64,000 nt of DNA from Megamonas sp. UBA1796 (GTDB lineage: Bacteria; Bacillota; Negativicutes; Selenomonadales; Selenomonadaceae): assembly GCA_002319795.1 (NCBI GenBank), contig DCFU01000005.1, forward strand, positions 1-64,000, read 5' to 3'. Made by a program: the position numbers and the translations under genes. Of the stretch, positions 50,228 to 59,705 are shown in pieces; position 1 is the stretch's first letter; each line of letters begins with the position of its first letter. Under the pieces are notes generated by a model. It saw only the letters and a program-made list of their open reading frames with translations, searched no databases and was not told the origin of the DNA.

Positions 50228-50872
50228 TTAATCCTTCAAGCATTGAACAACATCTGCAAAAACTTTGTCAATAGCCTGTCTGCCGTCAACTTCTACATAC
50301 AAGCCTGCTTTTTTATAATAATCGACAAGGGGCTTCGTCTGTGCATCGTAGACAGAAAGGCGACTCGTCATCGTTGCCTCACTATCATCTGCCCGTTGAT
50401 AAAGCACACCACCACATGTATCACAAATTCCATCCTTTTGTGAAGGATTAAACCTCACATGATACGTAGCACCGCACTTCTTGCAGATTCTGCGGCCAAC
50501 AGCCCTCGCTATAAGGTCTGCTGCCGGTACATTGATATTCAAGACGCTTGTGAGTTTAATTTGGAGATCCGCCAAAATCTTCTCCAAGGCATCTGCCTGG
50601 TCGACTGTACGCGGAAAGCCATCCAAAATAAACCCTTTTGCACAATCGGGCTTCGCAAGTCTTTCTTTCACGATACCAATTGTCACTTCGTCCGGTACAA
50701 GCTTCCCAGCATCCATACATGCCTTAGCCTGCTTTCCAAGTTCAGTTCCTTCTTTCACAGCCGCACGAAATATATCGCCCGTGGAAATATGAGGAATGGC
50801 GAACTCTTTTACCAGATTTGCCGCCTGGGTGCCTTTACCAGCACCCGGTGGCCCCATTAACAGAATATGCAT
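50228..50872 (-). CDS. adk: Adenylate kinase
   Basis: This 214-residue enzyme has the P-loop GPPGAGKGTQA at 7-17, STGDIFRAAVKEGTELG and the zinc-binding LID with CKKCGATY ... CDTCGG (four cysteines, the Gram-positive type). It interconverts AMP, ADP and ATP. It follows secY as in most Firmicutes. Confidence 0.98.
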   Translation of the reverse strand: MHILLMGPPGAGKGTQAANLVKEFAIPHISTGDIFRAAVKEGTELGKQAKACMDAGKLVPDEVTIGIVKERLAKPDCAKGFILDGFPRTVDQADALEKILADLQIKLTSVLNINVPAADLIARAVGRRICKKCGATYHVRFNPSQKDGICDTCGGVLYQRADDSEATMTSRLSVYDAQTKPLVDYYKKAGLYVEVDGRQAIDKVFADVVQCLKD

Positions 50873-50885
50873 CTTTTCATCCTCC

Positions 50886-52142
50886 CTATTTCATGAACCC
50901 CTGGTAATGGCGCATAACAACCATGGCTTCAATCTGCTTCATCGTATCAAGTGCAACACCCACAACAATGAGGAGTGCCGTGCCACCGAAGTACACACCC
51001 TGTATATTGGTCGCACCAGCAATCATGTTTGGCAATATAGCGATGAAAGCCAGGAAAAATGCACCCGCAAGTGTGATACGAGTCATGACATGATCTAAAT
51101 ATTCTGCCGTTGGCTTGCCAGGACGAATTCCTGGTATAAAACCACCGTATTTTTTCAGATTCTCTGCCATATCCGATATCTTTACAGTAACCGCGGTGTA
51201 AAAATACGTGAAGAAGATAATGAGCAATGCATAAATGCTCGTCTGTAGCGGTGTACCCCACGCAAAATAACCGGCAAGAGTCTTTACCCAGGGGATATCA
51301 ATAAACTGGGCAATGGTTACTGGAAACATCAGCACGGATGACGCAAAGATTATTGGAATAACGCCAGCCGTATTAACCTTCAGCGGTATGTGACTGGAAT
51401 GTCCGCCATAGGTTTTTTGACCGACGACCCGTTTCGCATAGGAAATCGGGATCCTGCGATAACCTTGATGGATTATAATTACAAATACCACCATGGCCAT
51501 GGCAATAATCACAAACAAGAAAACGTTAAAATAACTAACAGTCCCTGCCTGCAGATATCTATAAATTGTACCCAGATTTTTTGGTAATGCAGCTACGATA
51601 CCAGCAAAGATAATAAGTGATATACCATTACCTACGCCTTGCGTCGTAATTTGCTCACCAATCCACATGAGAAACACAGTACCAGCAGTCAGCGTAATAG
51701 CAATAATAATAATTGAAGCAAACCCTGGATTCAGGATTGCCGCCTTAAGGCCAATTGACATACCAATTGCCTGAAGGAACGCCAAAGCTACAGTAAGATA
51801 ACGCGTAACCTGCGTGGTTTTCTTATGGCCTTCCTCGCCCTCCTTCGACCACTGCTCCAATGTCGGAATTACAACTGTCAAAAGCTGTATGATAATGGCA
51901 GCATTGATATAAGGAGTGATGCTCATAGCAAATATTGAGAACTTACTCAAAGCACCACCAGAGAACAAATCCAGCAAACCAAACAGATTACCATTATTGA
52001 ATAGTTGTTCAATAACTGCCGGATTGACTCCCGGAACAGGAATATGAGTTCCCATTCTAAACACGGCAAACATAATCAAAGTGAAGATAATTTTTTGCCG
52101 AAGTTCTGGAATCCTAAAGATGTTCGCAAGGGCTGAAAGCAC
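50886..52142 (-). CDS. secY: Protein translocase subunit SecY
   Basis: This 418-residue protein has ten predicted membrane helices, the start IFRIPELRQKIIFTLIMFAV with FRMGTHIPVPGVN, the plug region, and cytosolic loops with YAKRVVGQKTYGG and GFIPGIRPGKPTAEYL. It forms the Sec channel with SecE and SecG. It starts at a GTG 1 nt after the rplO stop, so translation is coupled. Confidence 0.98.
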   Translation of the reverse strand: MLSALANIFRIPELRQKIIFTLIMFAVFRMGTHIPVPGVNPAVIEQLFNNGNLFGLLDLFSGGALSKFSIFAMSITPYINAAIIIQLLTVVIPTLEQWSKEGEEGHKKTTQVTRYLTVALAFLQAIGMSIGLKAAILNPGFASIIIIAITLTAGTVFLMWIGEQITTQGVGNGISLIIFAGIVAALPKNLGTIYRYLQAGTVSYFNVFLFVIIAMAMVVFVIIIHQGYRRIPISYAKRVVGQKTYGGHSSHIPLKVNTAGVIPIIFASSVLMFPVTIAQFIDIPWVKTLAGYFAWGTPLQTSIYALLIIFFTYFYTAVTVKISDMAENLKKYGGFIPGIRPGKPTAEYLDHVMTRITLAGAFFLAFIAILPNMIAGATNIQGVYFGGTALLIVVGVALDTMKQIEAMVVMRHYQGFMK

Positions 52143-52143
52143 C

Positions 52144-52584
52144 TCAGATCACCTCTACTTTTCCGCCTGCTGCCGTAATTTTACTTTCTGCTGCTTTTGT
52201 AAATCCATTGGCTCTCACTGTCAGCTTTTTTGTAAGCTCACCATTGCCAAGAATACGAATACCATCACGAACATTCTTGATGATTCCTTCTTCTACAAGA
52301 GCAACCGGATCTACCGTCACACCATCATCAAAACGATTCAGTGTGGATATATTGATCTCTGCATATTCTTTTGCAAAGACATTCTTAAAACCACGCTTAG
52401 GAAGCCTGCGGTAAATAGGCATCTGCCCGCCTTCAAAGCCAGTACGGACACCACCACCGCTGCGGGACTTCTGTCCTTTCATACCTCTGCCAGCTGTTTT
52501 ACCAAGACCGCTGCCGATACCACGTCCCACACGAGTCCGAGTCTTTTTAGAGCCTGGTGCCGGAGATAATTCATGTAATTTCAT
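52144..52584 (-). CDS. rplO: 50S ribosomal protein L15
   Basis: This 146-residue L15 has the glycine-rich MKLHELSPAPGSKKTRTRVG start, GRGIGSGLGKTAGRGMKGQK and the signature G...TKKLTVRANGFTKAAESK. It sits between rpmD and secY. Confidence 0.98.
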   Translation of the reverse strand: MKLHELSPAPGSKKTRTRVGRGIGSGLGKTAGRGMKGQKSRSGGGVRTGFEGGQMPIYRRLPKRGFKNVFAKEYAEINISTLNRFDDGVTVDPVALVEEGIIKNVRDGIRILGNGELTKKLTVRANGFTKAAESKITAAGGKVEVI

Positions 52585-52607
52585 TTGCTTATTGCACCTC
52601 CTTGAAC

Positions 52608-52793
52608 TTAGTCTTGAATTTCTTCTACAGTAACGAGATGTTCTACTTTGTGAATCTGACCACGAATTGCTTCATTATCAGGAAGTTCTACTAAAGAATT
52701 GAGCTTTCTGAGACCCATAGCCTTGACTGTATCCCGCTGTGTCTGCGGTCTGCCTATCAGGCTTCTGGTAAGAGTAACTTTCAGTTTTGCCAT
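52608..52793 (-). CDS. rpmD: 50S ribosomal protein L30
   Basis: This 61-residue L30 has KLKVTLTRSLIGRPQTQRDT and GLRKLNSLVELPDNEAIRGQ. Normal length. It follows rpsE by 12 nt. Confidence 0.97.
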   Translation of the reverse strand: MAKLKVTLTRSLIGRPQTQRDTVKAMGLRKLNSLVELPDNEAIRGQIHKVEHLVTVEEIQD

Positions 52794-52805
52794 TGAAATA
52801 CCTCC

Positions 52806-53306
52806 TTAACCCAAAAGTTCCTGAACCGTCTTGCCACGGAGTTCTGCTACAGCTTCGGCCTTCTTTAACTGTTCAAGGCCTTTCAGCGTAGCACGCACCA
52901 TGTTATTCGGGTTAGACGAACCAAGAGATTTTGTCAGGATATCATGAATACCCGCAAGTTCAAGTACAGCACGTGCCGGACCTCCGGCAATAACACCAGT
53001 ACCTTTTGCAGCCGGTTTAAGTAAAACACGCCCTGCGCCGAATATACCGATGATTTGATGAGGAATCGTCTTATCTCTCAATGAAACTTCAATGAGATTT
53101 TTCTTGGCATCTTCAATACCTTTGCGAATAGCTTCCGGTACTTCACCTGCTTTGCCCAGTCCAGCGCCTACTTTACCGTTACTGTTGCCAACAACGACCA
53201 GTGCACTGAATGAAAAGCGGCGACCACCTTTAACAACTTTCGCGACTCTGTTAATATATACAACCTTCTCCTGAAATTCAGGAGTTTCGTTGTCTATTCT
53301 AGCCAT
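52806..53306 (-). CDS. rpsE: 30S ribosomal protein S5
   Basis: This 166-residue S5 has VYINRVAKVVKGGRRFSFSA, VVVGNSNGKVGAGLGKAGEV and AGGPARAVLELAGIHDILTK. It acts in the decoding fidelity region. It follows rplR. Confidence 0.98.
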   Translation of the reverse strand: MARIDNETPEFQEKVVYINRVAKVVKGGRRFSFSALVVVGNSNGKVGAGLGKAGEVPEAIRKGIEDAKKNLIEVSLRDKTIPHQIIGIFGAGRVLLKPAAKGTGVIAGGPARAVLELAGIHDILTKSLGSSNPNNMVRATLKGLEQLKKAEAVAELRGKTVQELLG

Positions 53307-53326
53307 TCATTTACCTCCTTACAATC

Positions 53327-53686
53327 TTAGAATTTCAAACCAGCTTCACGAGCTGCTTCAGCAAGCGCTGCTACACGGCCATGATAAAGGTAACCACCAC
53401 GATCGAAAACAACTTCTTTAATACCCTTTTCCAAAGTACGCTTAGCTATTTCCGTCCCGACTGCCTTTGCCGCTTCGACATTGCCGCCATAGTTCTCGAA
53501 ACCCTTATCCTTTGAACTTGCAGAAACTAGTGTTACGCCATTAACATCATCAATGACCTGAGCATAAATATTGCTCAAGCTGCGGTATACATTCAGACGA
53601 GGTCTTTCAGCTACACCGGAGATATGATTACGAACTCTCAGATGACGTTTCTGACGAGCCTTGTTCTTGTCTGTTTTAAGAAGCAC
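53327..53686 (-). CDS. rplR: 50S ribosomal protein L18
   Basis: This 119-residue L18 has ARQKRHLRVRNHISGVAERP, RLNVYRSLSNIYAQVIDD and VVFDRGGYLYHGRVAALAEA, and binds 5S rRNA. A GTG at 53,686, 8 nt behind GGAGTG, is preferred over the GTG at 53,695 that overlaps the ribosome-binding site. Confidence 0.95.
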   Translation of the reverse strand: MLLKTDKNKARQKRHLRVRNHISGVAERPRLNVYRSLSNIYAQVIDDVNGVTLVSASSKDKGFENYGGNVEAAKAVGTEIAKRTLEKGIKEVVFDRGGYLYHGRVAALAEAAREAGLKF

Positions 53687-53715
53687 AATTGCCACTCCTT
53701 TCCCTTAAAGATAAT

Positions 53716-54267
53716 TTATTTTTTACCCTTAGCGCCGGCTTTACCAACCTTGCGACGGATATGTTCACCTTCATATTTAATACCCTTACCCTTATACGGT
53801 TCAGGACCTCTATAGCCCCGAATTTGTGCAGCCATAGCTCCTACAGCTTCCTTGTCAATACCAGAAACAACAACCTTATTCGCAGCCGGAGCATCCAGTG
53901 TAATACCTGTTGGTGGTTCTACAATGACCGGATGGGAAAAGCCTAGTGAAAGATTGAGGTTCTTGCCCTGCTTTACAGCCCTGTAACCGACACCATTAAT
54001 CTCAAGACTCTTGGAAAAGCCTTCCGTTACACCCAAAACCATGTTATTAATGAGCGTACGGGTCAGACCATGCAGAGACTTATGAAGTTTATCCTCAGAG
54101 GGACGTGCTACTGTAAGTATATCTCCCTCTATCGTAATTTTCATATCTTTATGACAGAGACGAACCAGTTCGCCTTTTGGACCTTTAACCATTACCTTAT
54201 TTTCATCCCCAAGCGTAACTTTTACGCCTGCCGGAATAGTAATCGGTTCTCTACCAATTCTTGACAT
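53716..54267 (-). CDS. rplF: 50S ribosomal protein L6
   Basis: This 183-residue L6 has SRIGREPITIPAGVKVTLGD, the duplicated L6 fold, and GYRGPEPYKGKGIKYEGEHI near the end. It follows rpsH. Confidence 0.98.
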   Translation of the reverse strand: MSRIGREPITIPAGVKVTLGDENKVMVKGPKGELVRLCHKDMKITIEGDILTVARPSEDKLHKSLHGLTRTLINNMVLGVTEGFSKSLEINGVGYRAVKQGKNLNLSLGFSHPVIVEPPTGITLDAPAANKVVVSGIDKEAVGAMAAQIRGYRGPEPYKGKGIKYEGEHIRRKVGKAGAKGKK

Positions 54268-54294
54268 CTGTACACCTCCTGACTTTATAAAATA

Positions 54295-54693
54295 TTACCA
54301 TACATAAGCGAGAATTTCGCCGCCAAGACCAGCTTTGCGAGCCTGCTTATCACTCATGATACCTTGCGAAGTGGAAATAATCGCTATACCAAGACCACCA
54401 AGCACACGCGGGATTTCAGTACTCTTCGCATAAGTGCGCAGACCCGGTTTAGAAATACGCTTGATACCTGTAATTACCTTTTCACGCTGAGAACCATATT
54501 TGAGCGTAAGTGTAAGAACACCCTGCTTATTATCTTCAGCAAAAGAAAAATCTTTTATGAAGCCTTCTTCCTTCAAGACAGCCGCAATAGCCTTCTTGAT
54601 TTTGGACCCAGGTATTTCAACTTTTTCATGGAAAACAGAATTTGCATTGCGCAAACGTGTTAACATATCTGCAATAGGATCAGTCATTACCAT
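54295..54693 (-). CDS. rpsH: 30S ribosomal protein S8
   Basis: This 132-residue S8 has MTDPIADMLTRLRNANSVFH at the start and GGLGIAIISTSQGIMSDKQA near the end, where it binds helix 21 of 16S rRNA. An in-frame ATG 6 nt later is another possible start. GGAGGATATC lies upstream. It follows rpsN. Confidence 0.97.
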   Translation of the reverse strand: MVMTDPIADMLTRLRNANSVFHEKVEIPGSKIKKAIAAVLKEEGFIKDFSFAEDNKQGVLTLTLKYGSQREKVITGIKRISKPGLRTYAKSTEIPRVLGGLGIAIISTSQGIMSDKQARKAGLGGEILAYVW

Positions 54694-54728
54694 ATAAATC
54701 GATATCCTCCTTTCATTCTACGTTCAAT

Positions 54729-54914
54729 TTACCAACTAGCTTTAGTTATACCAGGAATAGCACCATTGTAGCTTTGCTCTCTGAAACAAATACGGCACAT
54801 ATCAAACTTTCTCATATAACCATGCGGACGACCGCAAATTTTGCATCTATTGTACTTACGAACCTTGAATTTTGGTTCACGGCTCCATTTTTCAATCATT
54901 GACTTTTTAGCCAC
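54729..54914 (-). CDS. rpsN: 30S ribosomal protein S14 type Z
   Basis: This 61-residue S14 keeps the zinc ligands CKICGRPHGY and CRICF (type Z). Zinc-free paralogues are longer and are made under zinc limitation. Between rplE and rpsH, as usual. Confidence 0.97.
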   Translation of the reverse strand: MAKKSMIEKWSREPKFKVRKYNRCKICGRPHGYMRKFDMCRICFREQSYNGAIPGITKASW

Positions 54915-54931
54915 AGTCAGTACCCTCCTTC

Positions 54932-55474
54932 TTAAGCACTAAACGGCATGCCCATGAGCTTCAGAAGCTCTCTGGCTTCTTCATCGGTCTTAGCCGTCGT
55001 AACAACTACGATATTCATTCCGCGAAGTTTATCAATCTTATCATACTCAATTTCCGGGAAAATGAGTTGCTCCTTGAGACCTACGGAATAATTACCACGA
55101 CCATCAAAAGCCTTGGCACTTACACCACGAAAGTCACGAACACGCGGAAGAGCAGCATTCATGAATTTATCGAGGAACTGATACATACGTACACCACGAA
55201 GAGTAACCTTCGCACCAATCGGCATACCCGCACGAAGCTTCCATGCAGCTAATGACTTCTTGGCACGTGTAAGAATTGGTTTCTGGCCTGCAATGATTGT
55301 AAGATCACTGACGGCAGAGTCAAGAGCTTTCGGATTACCAACAGCTTCTCCAACACCCATATTTATAATAACCTTGTCGACTTTAGGAAGTTCCATTACA
55401 TTTTTGTAACCAAACTTTTCCGTCATAGCCGGAACAACTTCCTTAAGATACTTTTCTTGTAATCTGTCCACCAA
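54932..55474 (-). CDS. rplE: 50S ribosomal protein L5
   Basis: This 180-residue L5 has LQEKYLKEVVPAMTEKFGYK, the 5S rRNA-binding core VKVTLRGVRMYQFLDKFMN and IVVVTTAKTDEEARELLKLM at the end. It follows rplX. Confidence 0.98.
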   Translation of the reverse strand: MVDRLQEKYLKEVVPAMTEKFGYKNVMELPKVDKVIINMGVGEAVGNPKALDSAVSDLTIIAGQKPILTRAKKSLAAWKLRAGMPIGAKVTLRGVRMYQFLDKFMNAALPRVRDFRGVSAKAFDGRGNYSVGLKEQLIFPEIEYDKIDKLRGMNIVVVTTAKTDEEARELLKLMGMPFSA

Positions 55475-55492
55475 TTATGCCTCCCTTCTTTA

Positions 55493-55825
55493 TTACTTTG
55501 TCTGATCGATGATTTCGCCGCACTTTTTGCAAGCACGAACCATCTTTCCATTGACTTCTTTTTTTGCAATACGCGTAGGCTTCGAACAAGCCGGACAAAC
55601 AAGCATAACCTTCGAAACATGCATTGGAGCTTCCTTCGAAATGATACCGCCCTTTGGAGCCTGCTGACTCGGCTTCGTATGACGCTTCACCTTATTTACG
55701 CCCTCAACAATAATTTTGTCCTTCTTTGGCAGAGCCTGAAGAATCTTTCCTTGTTTCCCTTTATCTTTACCAGATAATATAATGACCATATCATCTTTTT
55801 TTACATGCAATTTGCTGAATGACAA
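55493..55825 (-). CDS. rplX: 50S ribosomal protein L24
   Basis: This 110-residue L24 has the KOW motif VKKDDMVIILSGKDKGKQGK near the start. A Cys pair (CPACS, CKKCG) at the end fits a zinc-binding form. It nucleates 50S assembly. Confidence 0.97.
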   Translation of the reverse strand: MSFSKLHVKKDDMVIILSGKDKGKQGKILQALPKKDKIIVEGVNKVKRHTKPSQQAPKGGIISKEAPMHVSKVMLVCPACSKPTRIAKKEVNGKMVRACKKCGEIIDQTK

Positions 55826-55843
55826 AATAGCACCTCCTCACTA

Positions 55844-56212
55844 TTACAGTACTTCCGGAGCTAATGAGACAATTTTCATGAAATCTTTGTCACGCAACTC
55901 TCTGGCTACTGGTCCAAAAATACGAGTTCCTCTCGGAGTCTTATCATCTTTAATCAATACGGCAGCGTTCTCATCAAAACGGATGTAAGAACCATCACTG
56001 CGACGCAGGCCCTTCACAGTACGAACGACTACGGCCTTGACAACCTCGCCTTTTTTGACCATGCCGCCAGGGGAAGCAGATTTAACTGCAGCCACAATTA
56101 CATCACCAATGTTGGCATATTTGCGATAAGAACCACCCAAGACACGAATGCACATGATTTCCTTTGCGCCCGTATTATCACCAACACTCATCATCGTTTG
56201 TTGTTGAATCAT
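55844..56212 (-). CDS. rplN: 50S ribosomal protein L14
   Basis: This 122-residue L14 has MIQQQTMMSVGDNTGAKEIM, RVLGGSYRKYANIGDVIVAA and RGTRIFGPVARELRDKDFMK, and sits at the factor-binding side of the 50S subunit. Confidence 0.98.
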   Translation of the reverse strand: MIQQQTMMSVGDNTGAKEIMCIRVLGGSYRKYANIGDVIVAAVKSASPGGMVKKGEVVKAVVVRTVKGLRRSDGSYIRFDENAAVLIKDDKTPRGTRIFGPVARELRDKDFMKIVSLAPEVL

Positions 56213-56256
56213 TTGTTAACCTCCTTCTTAGGATTCGCTTCAGTTCTTAAAATTAA

Positions 56257-56517
56257 TTATTTTGCTCTCTCGATAACTTCAACGACTCTCCAACGCTTAT
56301 CCTTGGATAAGGGTCTTGTTTCCATCAAAGAAACCGTATCACCGATGTGAGCATCATTGTTCTCGTCATGAGCCTTGAATTTAACGGTCTTTTTTACTGC
56401 TTTTTTATAAAGTGCATGCTGCTCGATATCTACAACAGATACGACAACAGTCTTATCCATTTTATCACTTACAACCTTGCCAATCTTAGTCTTACGTTCA
56501 TTTCTCTCGCTCATCAA
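56257..56517 (-). CDS. rpsQ: 30S ribosomal protein S17
   Basis: This 86-residue S17 has KTKIGKVVSDKMDKTVVVSV and ETRPLSKDKRWRVVEVIERA. Normal Firmicutes length. It follows rpmC. Confidence 0.97.
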   Translation of the reverse strand: MMSERNERKTKIGKVVSDKMDKTVVVSVVDIEQHALYKKAVKKTVKFKAHDENNDAHIGDTVSLMETRPLSKDKRWRVVEVIERAK

Positions 56518-56555
56518 GGAGCCTCCTTCCTCTGCATATCATTTCGCGCAGGCCG

Positions 56556-56750
56556 TCAAGCCTTTAATTCTTGTTCACGCTGGATTGTCTTTATGCGAGC
56601 AATCGTCTTCTTAATTTCCTTGATACGCATTGGGTTCTCAAGTTGCCCTGTAGCAAGTTGAAATCTGAGGTTGAATAGTTCCTCTTTAAGCGAAGCAATT
56701 TTCTGGTTAAGCTCTCCAGCACTCATATCACGTATCTCATTAACCTTCAT
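56556..56750 (-). CDS. rpmC: 50S ribosomal protein L29
   Basis: This 64-residue L29 has the two-helix sequence MSAGELNQKIASLKEELFNL and MRIKEIKKTIARIKTIQRE. Its start overlaps rplP by 11 nt. Confidence 0.97.
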   Translation of the reverse strand: MKVNEIRDMSAGELNQKIASLKEELFNLRFQLATGQLENPMRIKEIKKTIARIKTIQREQELKA

Positions 56751-57186
56751 TTACTTCACCGCCCTCTGCCTGCTTTATATCTGCACGTTCAACAAATTTC
56801 GTACGGATTGGAAGCTTATGGCCTGCAAGACGCATTGCCTCTTTAGCAATCTCTTCAGTAACTCCGTCCATCTCAAACAGGATACGCCCTGGTTTTACGA
56901 CTGCAACCCAATATTCTGGTGATCCCTTACCACTACCCATACGAGTTTCAGCAGGTTTTGCAGTTACAGGCTTATCCGGGAAAATCTTAATCCATACTTG
57001 CCCGCCACGCTTAATATAACGAGTCATAGCAATACGGGCAGCTTCAATCTGCCTGTTTGTAATCCATGCTGGTTCAAGTGCCTGTAACCCATAATTACCA
57101 TGGCTTAGCGTATTGCCCTTATGAGCTTGTCCCTTCATGCGTCCACGGAACTGTTTACGATATTTCACTCTTTTTGGTAATAACAT
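56740..57186 (-). CDS. rplP: 50S ribosomal protein L16
   Basis: This 148-residue L16 has MLLPKRVKYRKQFRGRMKGQ, GLQALEPAWITNRQIEAARI and RMGSGKGSPEYWVAVVKPGR. It overlaps the rpsC stop by 1 nt and the rpmC start by 11 nt. Confidence 0.98.
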   Translation of the reverse strand: MLLPKRVKYRKQFRGRMKGQAHKGNTLSHGNYGLQALEPAWITNRQIEAARIAMTRYIKRGGQVWIKIFPDKPVTAKPAETRMGSGKGSPEYWVAVVKPGRILFEMDGVTEEIAKEAMRLAGHKLPIRTKFVERADIKQAEGGEVNEG

Positions 57187-57860
57187 TAAGCTTCGCTCCC
57201 TTCAACAGCAGCTGCAGCTACAGGCTGTTTTTTCTCAGGAAGAACCTCGCCCTTGAAGATCCATACTTTTACACCGATGCGGCCGTAAGTTGTATGAGCT
57301 TCCGCTGTACCGTAGTCAATATCAGCACGTAATGTATGTAGCGGAATACTGCCTTCACGGTAAGCCTCACGTCTGGCAATTTCAGCGCCACCAAGACGAC
57401 CAGCCACCATGACCTTGATTCCTTTTGCGCCCATGCGCATCGTGCGACTAACAGACTGCTTCATAGCACGGCGGAACGCAATACGACGCTCCAGCTGAGC
57501 TGCAATATTTTCTGCTACCAATGTTGCATCCATATCCGGCTGCTTAATTTCAGCAATATTGATGTCAACATGTTTTGTAGTATATTTCACGAGTCCCTGC
57601 TTAATCTGTTCGATTCCAGAACCACCACGACCAATAACCATACCTGGTTTTGCCGTATGAATCGTAATCTTTAAACGATTCTTTGAACGCTCTGTTTCGA
57701 TTCTCGATACACCAGCAATCTTCAGGCTATCCTTCAGATAAGCACGAATCTTTATATCTTCATGCAAATTGACAGCAAAATCTTTATCTGCATACCACTT
57801 TGCATCCCAAGTCTTGACAATACCAAGACGTATCCCATGCGGATTAACTTTCTGACCCAA
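57186..57860 (-). CDS. rpsC: 30S ribosomal protein S3
   Basis: This 224-residue S3 has GQKVNPHGIRLGIVKTWDAK, the KH domain with GRGGSGIEQIKQGL, and DYGTAEAHTTYGRIGVKVWI. The C-terminal tail is Ala-rich. Confidence 0.98.
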   Translation of the reverse strand: MGQKVNPHGIRLGIVKTWDAKWYADKDFAVNLHEDIKIRAYLKDSLKIAGVSRIETERSKNRLKITIHTAKPGMVIGRGGSGIEQIKQGLVKYTTKHVDINIAEIKQPDMDATLVAENIAAQLERRIAFRRAMKQSVSRTMRMGAKGIKVMVAGRLGGAEIARREAYREGSIPLHTLRADIDYGTAEAHTTYGRIGVKVWIFKGEVLPEKKQPVAAAAVEGSEA

Positions 57861-57876
57861 TCTGTATCCCTCCCTC

Positions 57877-58209
57877 TTATCTTTCTTCTACAATAATAGT
57901 AATATGGGATGTACGCTTCAAAATCTTAAACGCCTGCCCACGAGAACGCGGGTGGATACGCTTGAGCGTCGGTCCCTGATCAACAAAGGCCGAGGATACA
58001 TAAAGCTTATCAACATTCATATCAAAATTATTCTCAGCATTTGCTACTGCTGATTTGAGTACTTTTTCTATAACTTCAGCACCAACTTTCGGCGTGAATT
58101 TCAATATTGCAAACGCATCAGCAATATTCTTTCCACGGAGAAGGTCCATGACTACACGTACCTTACGTGGTGCAATACGAACATACTTAGCTACTGCTTT
58201 AGCTTCCAC
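57877..58209 (-). CDS. rplV: 50S ribosomal protein L22
   Basis: This 110-residue L22 has KYVRIAPRKVRVVMDLLRGK and PTLKRIHPRSRGQAFKILKR, the exit-tunnel hairpin. It follows rpsS. Confidence 0.98.
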   Translation of the reverse strand: MEAKAVAKYVRIAPRKVRVVMDLLRGKNIADAFAILKFTPKVGAEVIEKVLKSAVANAENNFDMNVDKLYVSSAFVDQGPTLKRIHPRSRGQAFKILKRTSHITIIVEER

Positions 58210-58230
58210 AGAAGATCCTCCTTTCAGAAA

Positions 58231-58512
58231 TTACTTGAGCTCCGTTTTTTTCTCAGCTCCGGAATGCCCTTTAAATGTACGCGTTGGAGCAAACTCACCG
58301 AGCTTATGACCAACCATATCTTCTGTAATATATACAGGCACATGTTTGCGGCCATCATGTACTGCAATCGTATGACTTACAAATGAAGGCAGGATAGTCG
58401 AGCTACGTGACCAAGTTTTTACAACCTTTTTTTCATTTGCAACATTCAATGCCTCTACCTTTTTAAGTAAGCTTTCGAGAACATATGGTCCTTTTTTAAC
58501 AGATCTTGACAA
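58231..58512 (-). CDS. rpsS: 30S ribosomal protein S19
   Basis: This 93-residue S19 begins SRSVKKGPYVLESLLKKVEA and has HTIAVHDGRKHVPVYITEDM and KLGEFAPTRTFKGH. The true start is a TTG at 58,512, behind AAGGAGGG. Extending to the upstream GTG would add residues that are not part of S19. Confidence 0.95.
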   Translation of the reverse strand: MSRSVKKGPYVLESLLKKVEALNVANEKKVVKTWSRSSTILPSFVSHTIAVHDGRKHVPVYITEDMVGHKLGEFAPTRTFKGHSGAEKKTELK

Positions 58513-58567
58513 AATATACCCTCCTTTCACGCAGGCAGCCTTAAAATCAGCCGCCTGTCTTCATGCA

Positions 58568-59395
58568 CTATTTCGTACGTCCACTGACGATAAGCTTATC
58601 AGAAGCCTTCTTACGACGAGTCTTCGCTCCCATGGCACATTTACCCCATTTAGTAACAGGATGCTTGCGTCCAACCGGGCTGCGCCCTTCACCACCGCCA
58701 TGCGGATGATCGTTCGGGTTCATTGCTACACCACGATTTGCTGGACGAATACCCATCCAACGGGAACGGCCTGCTTTACCAATGGTGATATTCTCATGTT
58801 CAAGATTCCCCACCTGACCGATGGTTGCCCGACAGTTTACATGAATTTTGCGTATTTCACCTGATGGCATTCTCAAAAGAGCATATGCGCCTTCTTTAGC
58901 CATCAGCTGTGCAGATGTACCAGCCGAACGGACAAGCTGACCGCCTTTGCCAATTTTAATTTCAATATTATGTATCATAGTACCAACCGGAATATTTTTT
59001 AATGGAAGTGTATTACCCGGCTTAATATCAGCATCCGGTCCAGAAACGACTTGGTCACCAACTTTCAGATCATTTGGTGCCAAAATATAACGCTTCTCAC
59101 CATCAACATAATTCAAAAGTGCAATGCGTGCACTGCGGTTTGGATCATATTCAATCGTTGCTACACGTGCCGGAACTCCATCTTTATTACGCTTAAAATC
59201 AATCACACGATAAAGCCGCTTATGTCCGCCGCCTTGATGTCTGACCGTTAAACGACCCTGTTGATTTCGTCCACCATGTTGTTTCAGGCTCTCAACTAGG
59301 GATTTCTCAGGCTTATCCGTAGTAATTTCTTCAAAAGAAGCTACGGTCATGAATCTTCTGCCTGCAGAATATGGTTTAAAACTTTTTATTGCCAC
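58568..59395 (-). CDS. rplB: 50S ribosomal protein L2
   Basis: This 275-residue L2 has the RNA-binding core RRMP-type GHKRLYRVIDFKRNKDGV and the C-terminal GVAMNPNDHPHGGGEGR, which includes the conserved histidine near the peptidyl transferase centre. Confidence 0.98.
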   Translation of the reverse strand: MAIKSFKPYSAGRRFMTVASFEEITTDKPEKSLVESLKQHGGRNQQGRLTVRHQGGGHKRLYRVIDFKRNKDGVPARVATIEYDPNRSARIALLNYVDGEKRYILAPNDLKVGDQVVSGPDADIKPGNTLPLKNIPVGTMIHNIEIKIGKGGQLVRSAGTSAQLMAKEGAYALLRMPSGEIRKIHVNCRATIGQVGNLEHENITIGKAGRSRWMGIRPANRGVAMNPNDHPHGGGEGRSPVGRKHPVTKWGKCAMGAKTRRKKASDKLIVSGRTK

Positions 59396-59420
59396 TTAAT
59401 TAACCTCCTTTGCTCAAATC

Positions 59421-59705
59421 TCAGGCTTCGAAGAACTCAATCGTTTCTCCAGCTGCGAGCTTGACAATTGCTTTCTTATAATCGGAACGCTTGCCGACAC
59501 TACGACCCATACGCTTTATCTTACCGGTTACATTAACTGTATTTACCGAAACAACTTTTACTTTAAAAACTTCAGCAACGGCCTTGGCAATCTCAATCTT
59601 ATTCGCTGCTTTAGCAACTACAAAGACATATTTGCCATTTTCCATAAGGGCTGTTGTTTTTTCCGTAATAAGAGGACGGATCAGGATATCACGTGCTTCC
59701 ATCAT
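59421..59705 (-). CDS. rplW: 50S ribosomal protein L23
   Basis: This 94-residue L23 has EARDILIRPLITEKTTALME and VSVNTVNVTGKIKRMGRSVG. It is at the tunnel exit, the docking site for trigger factor and SRP. The ATG at 59,705 overlaps the rplD stop. The ATG one codon later is equally possible. Confidence 0.97.
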   Translation of the reverse strand: MMEARDILIRPLITEKTTALMENGKYVFVVAKAANKIEIAKAVAEVFKVKVVSVNTVNVTGKIKRMGRSVGKRSDYKKAIVKLAAGETIEFFEA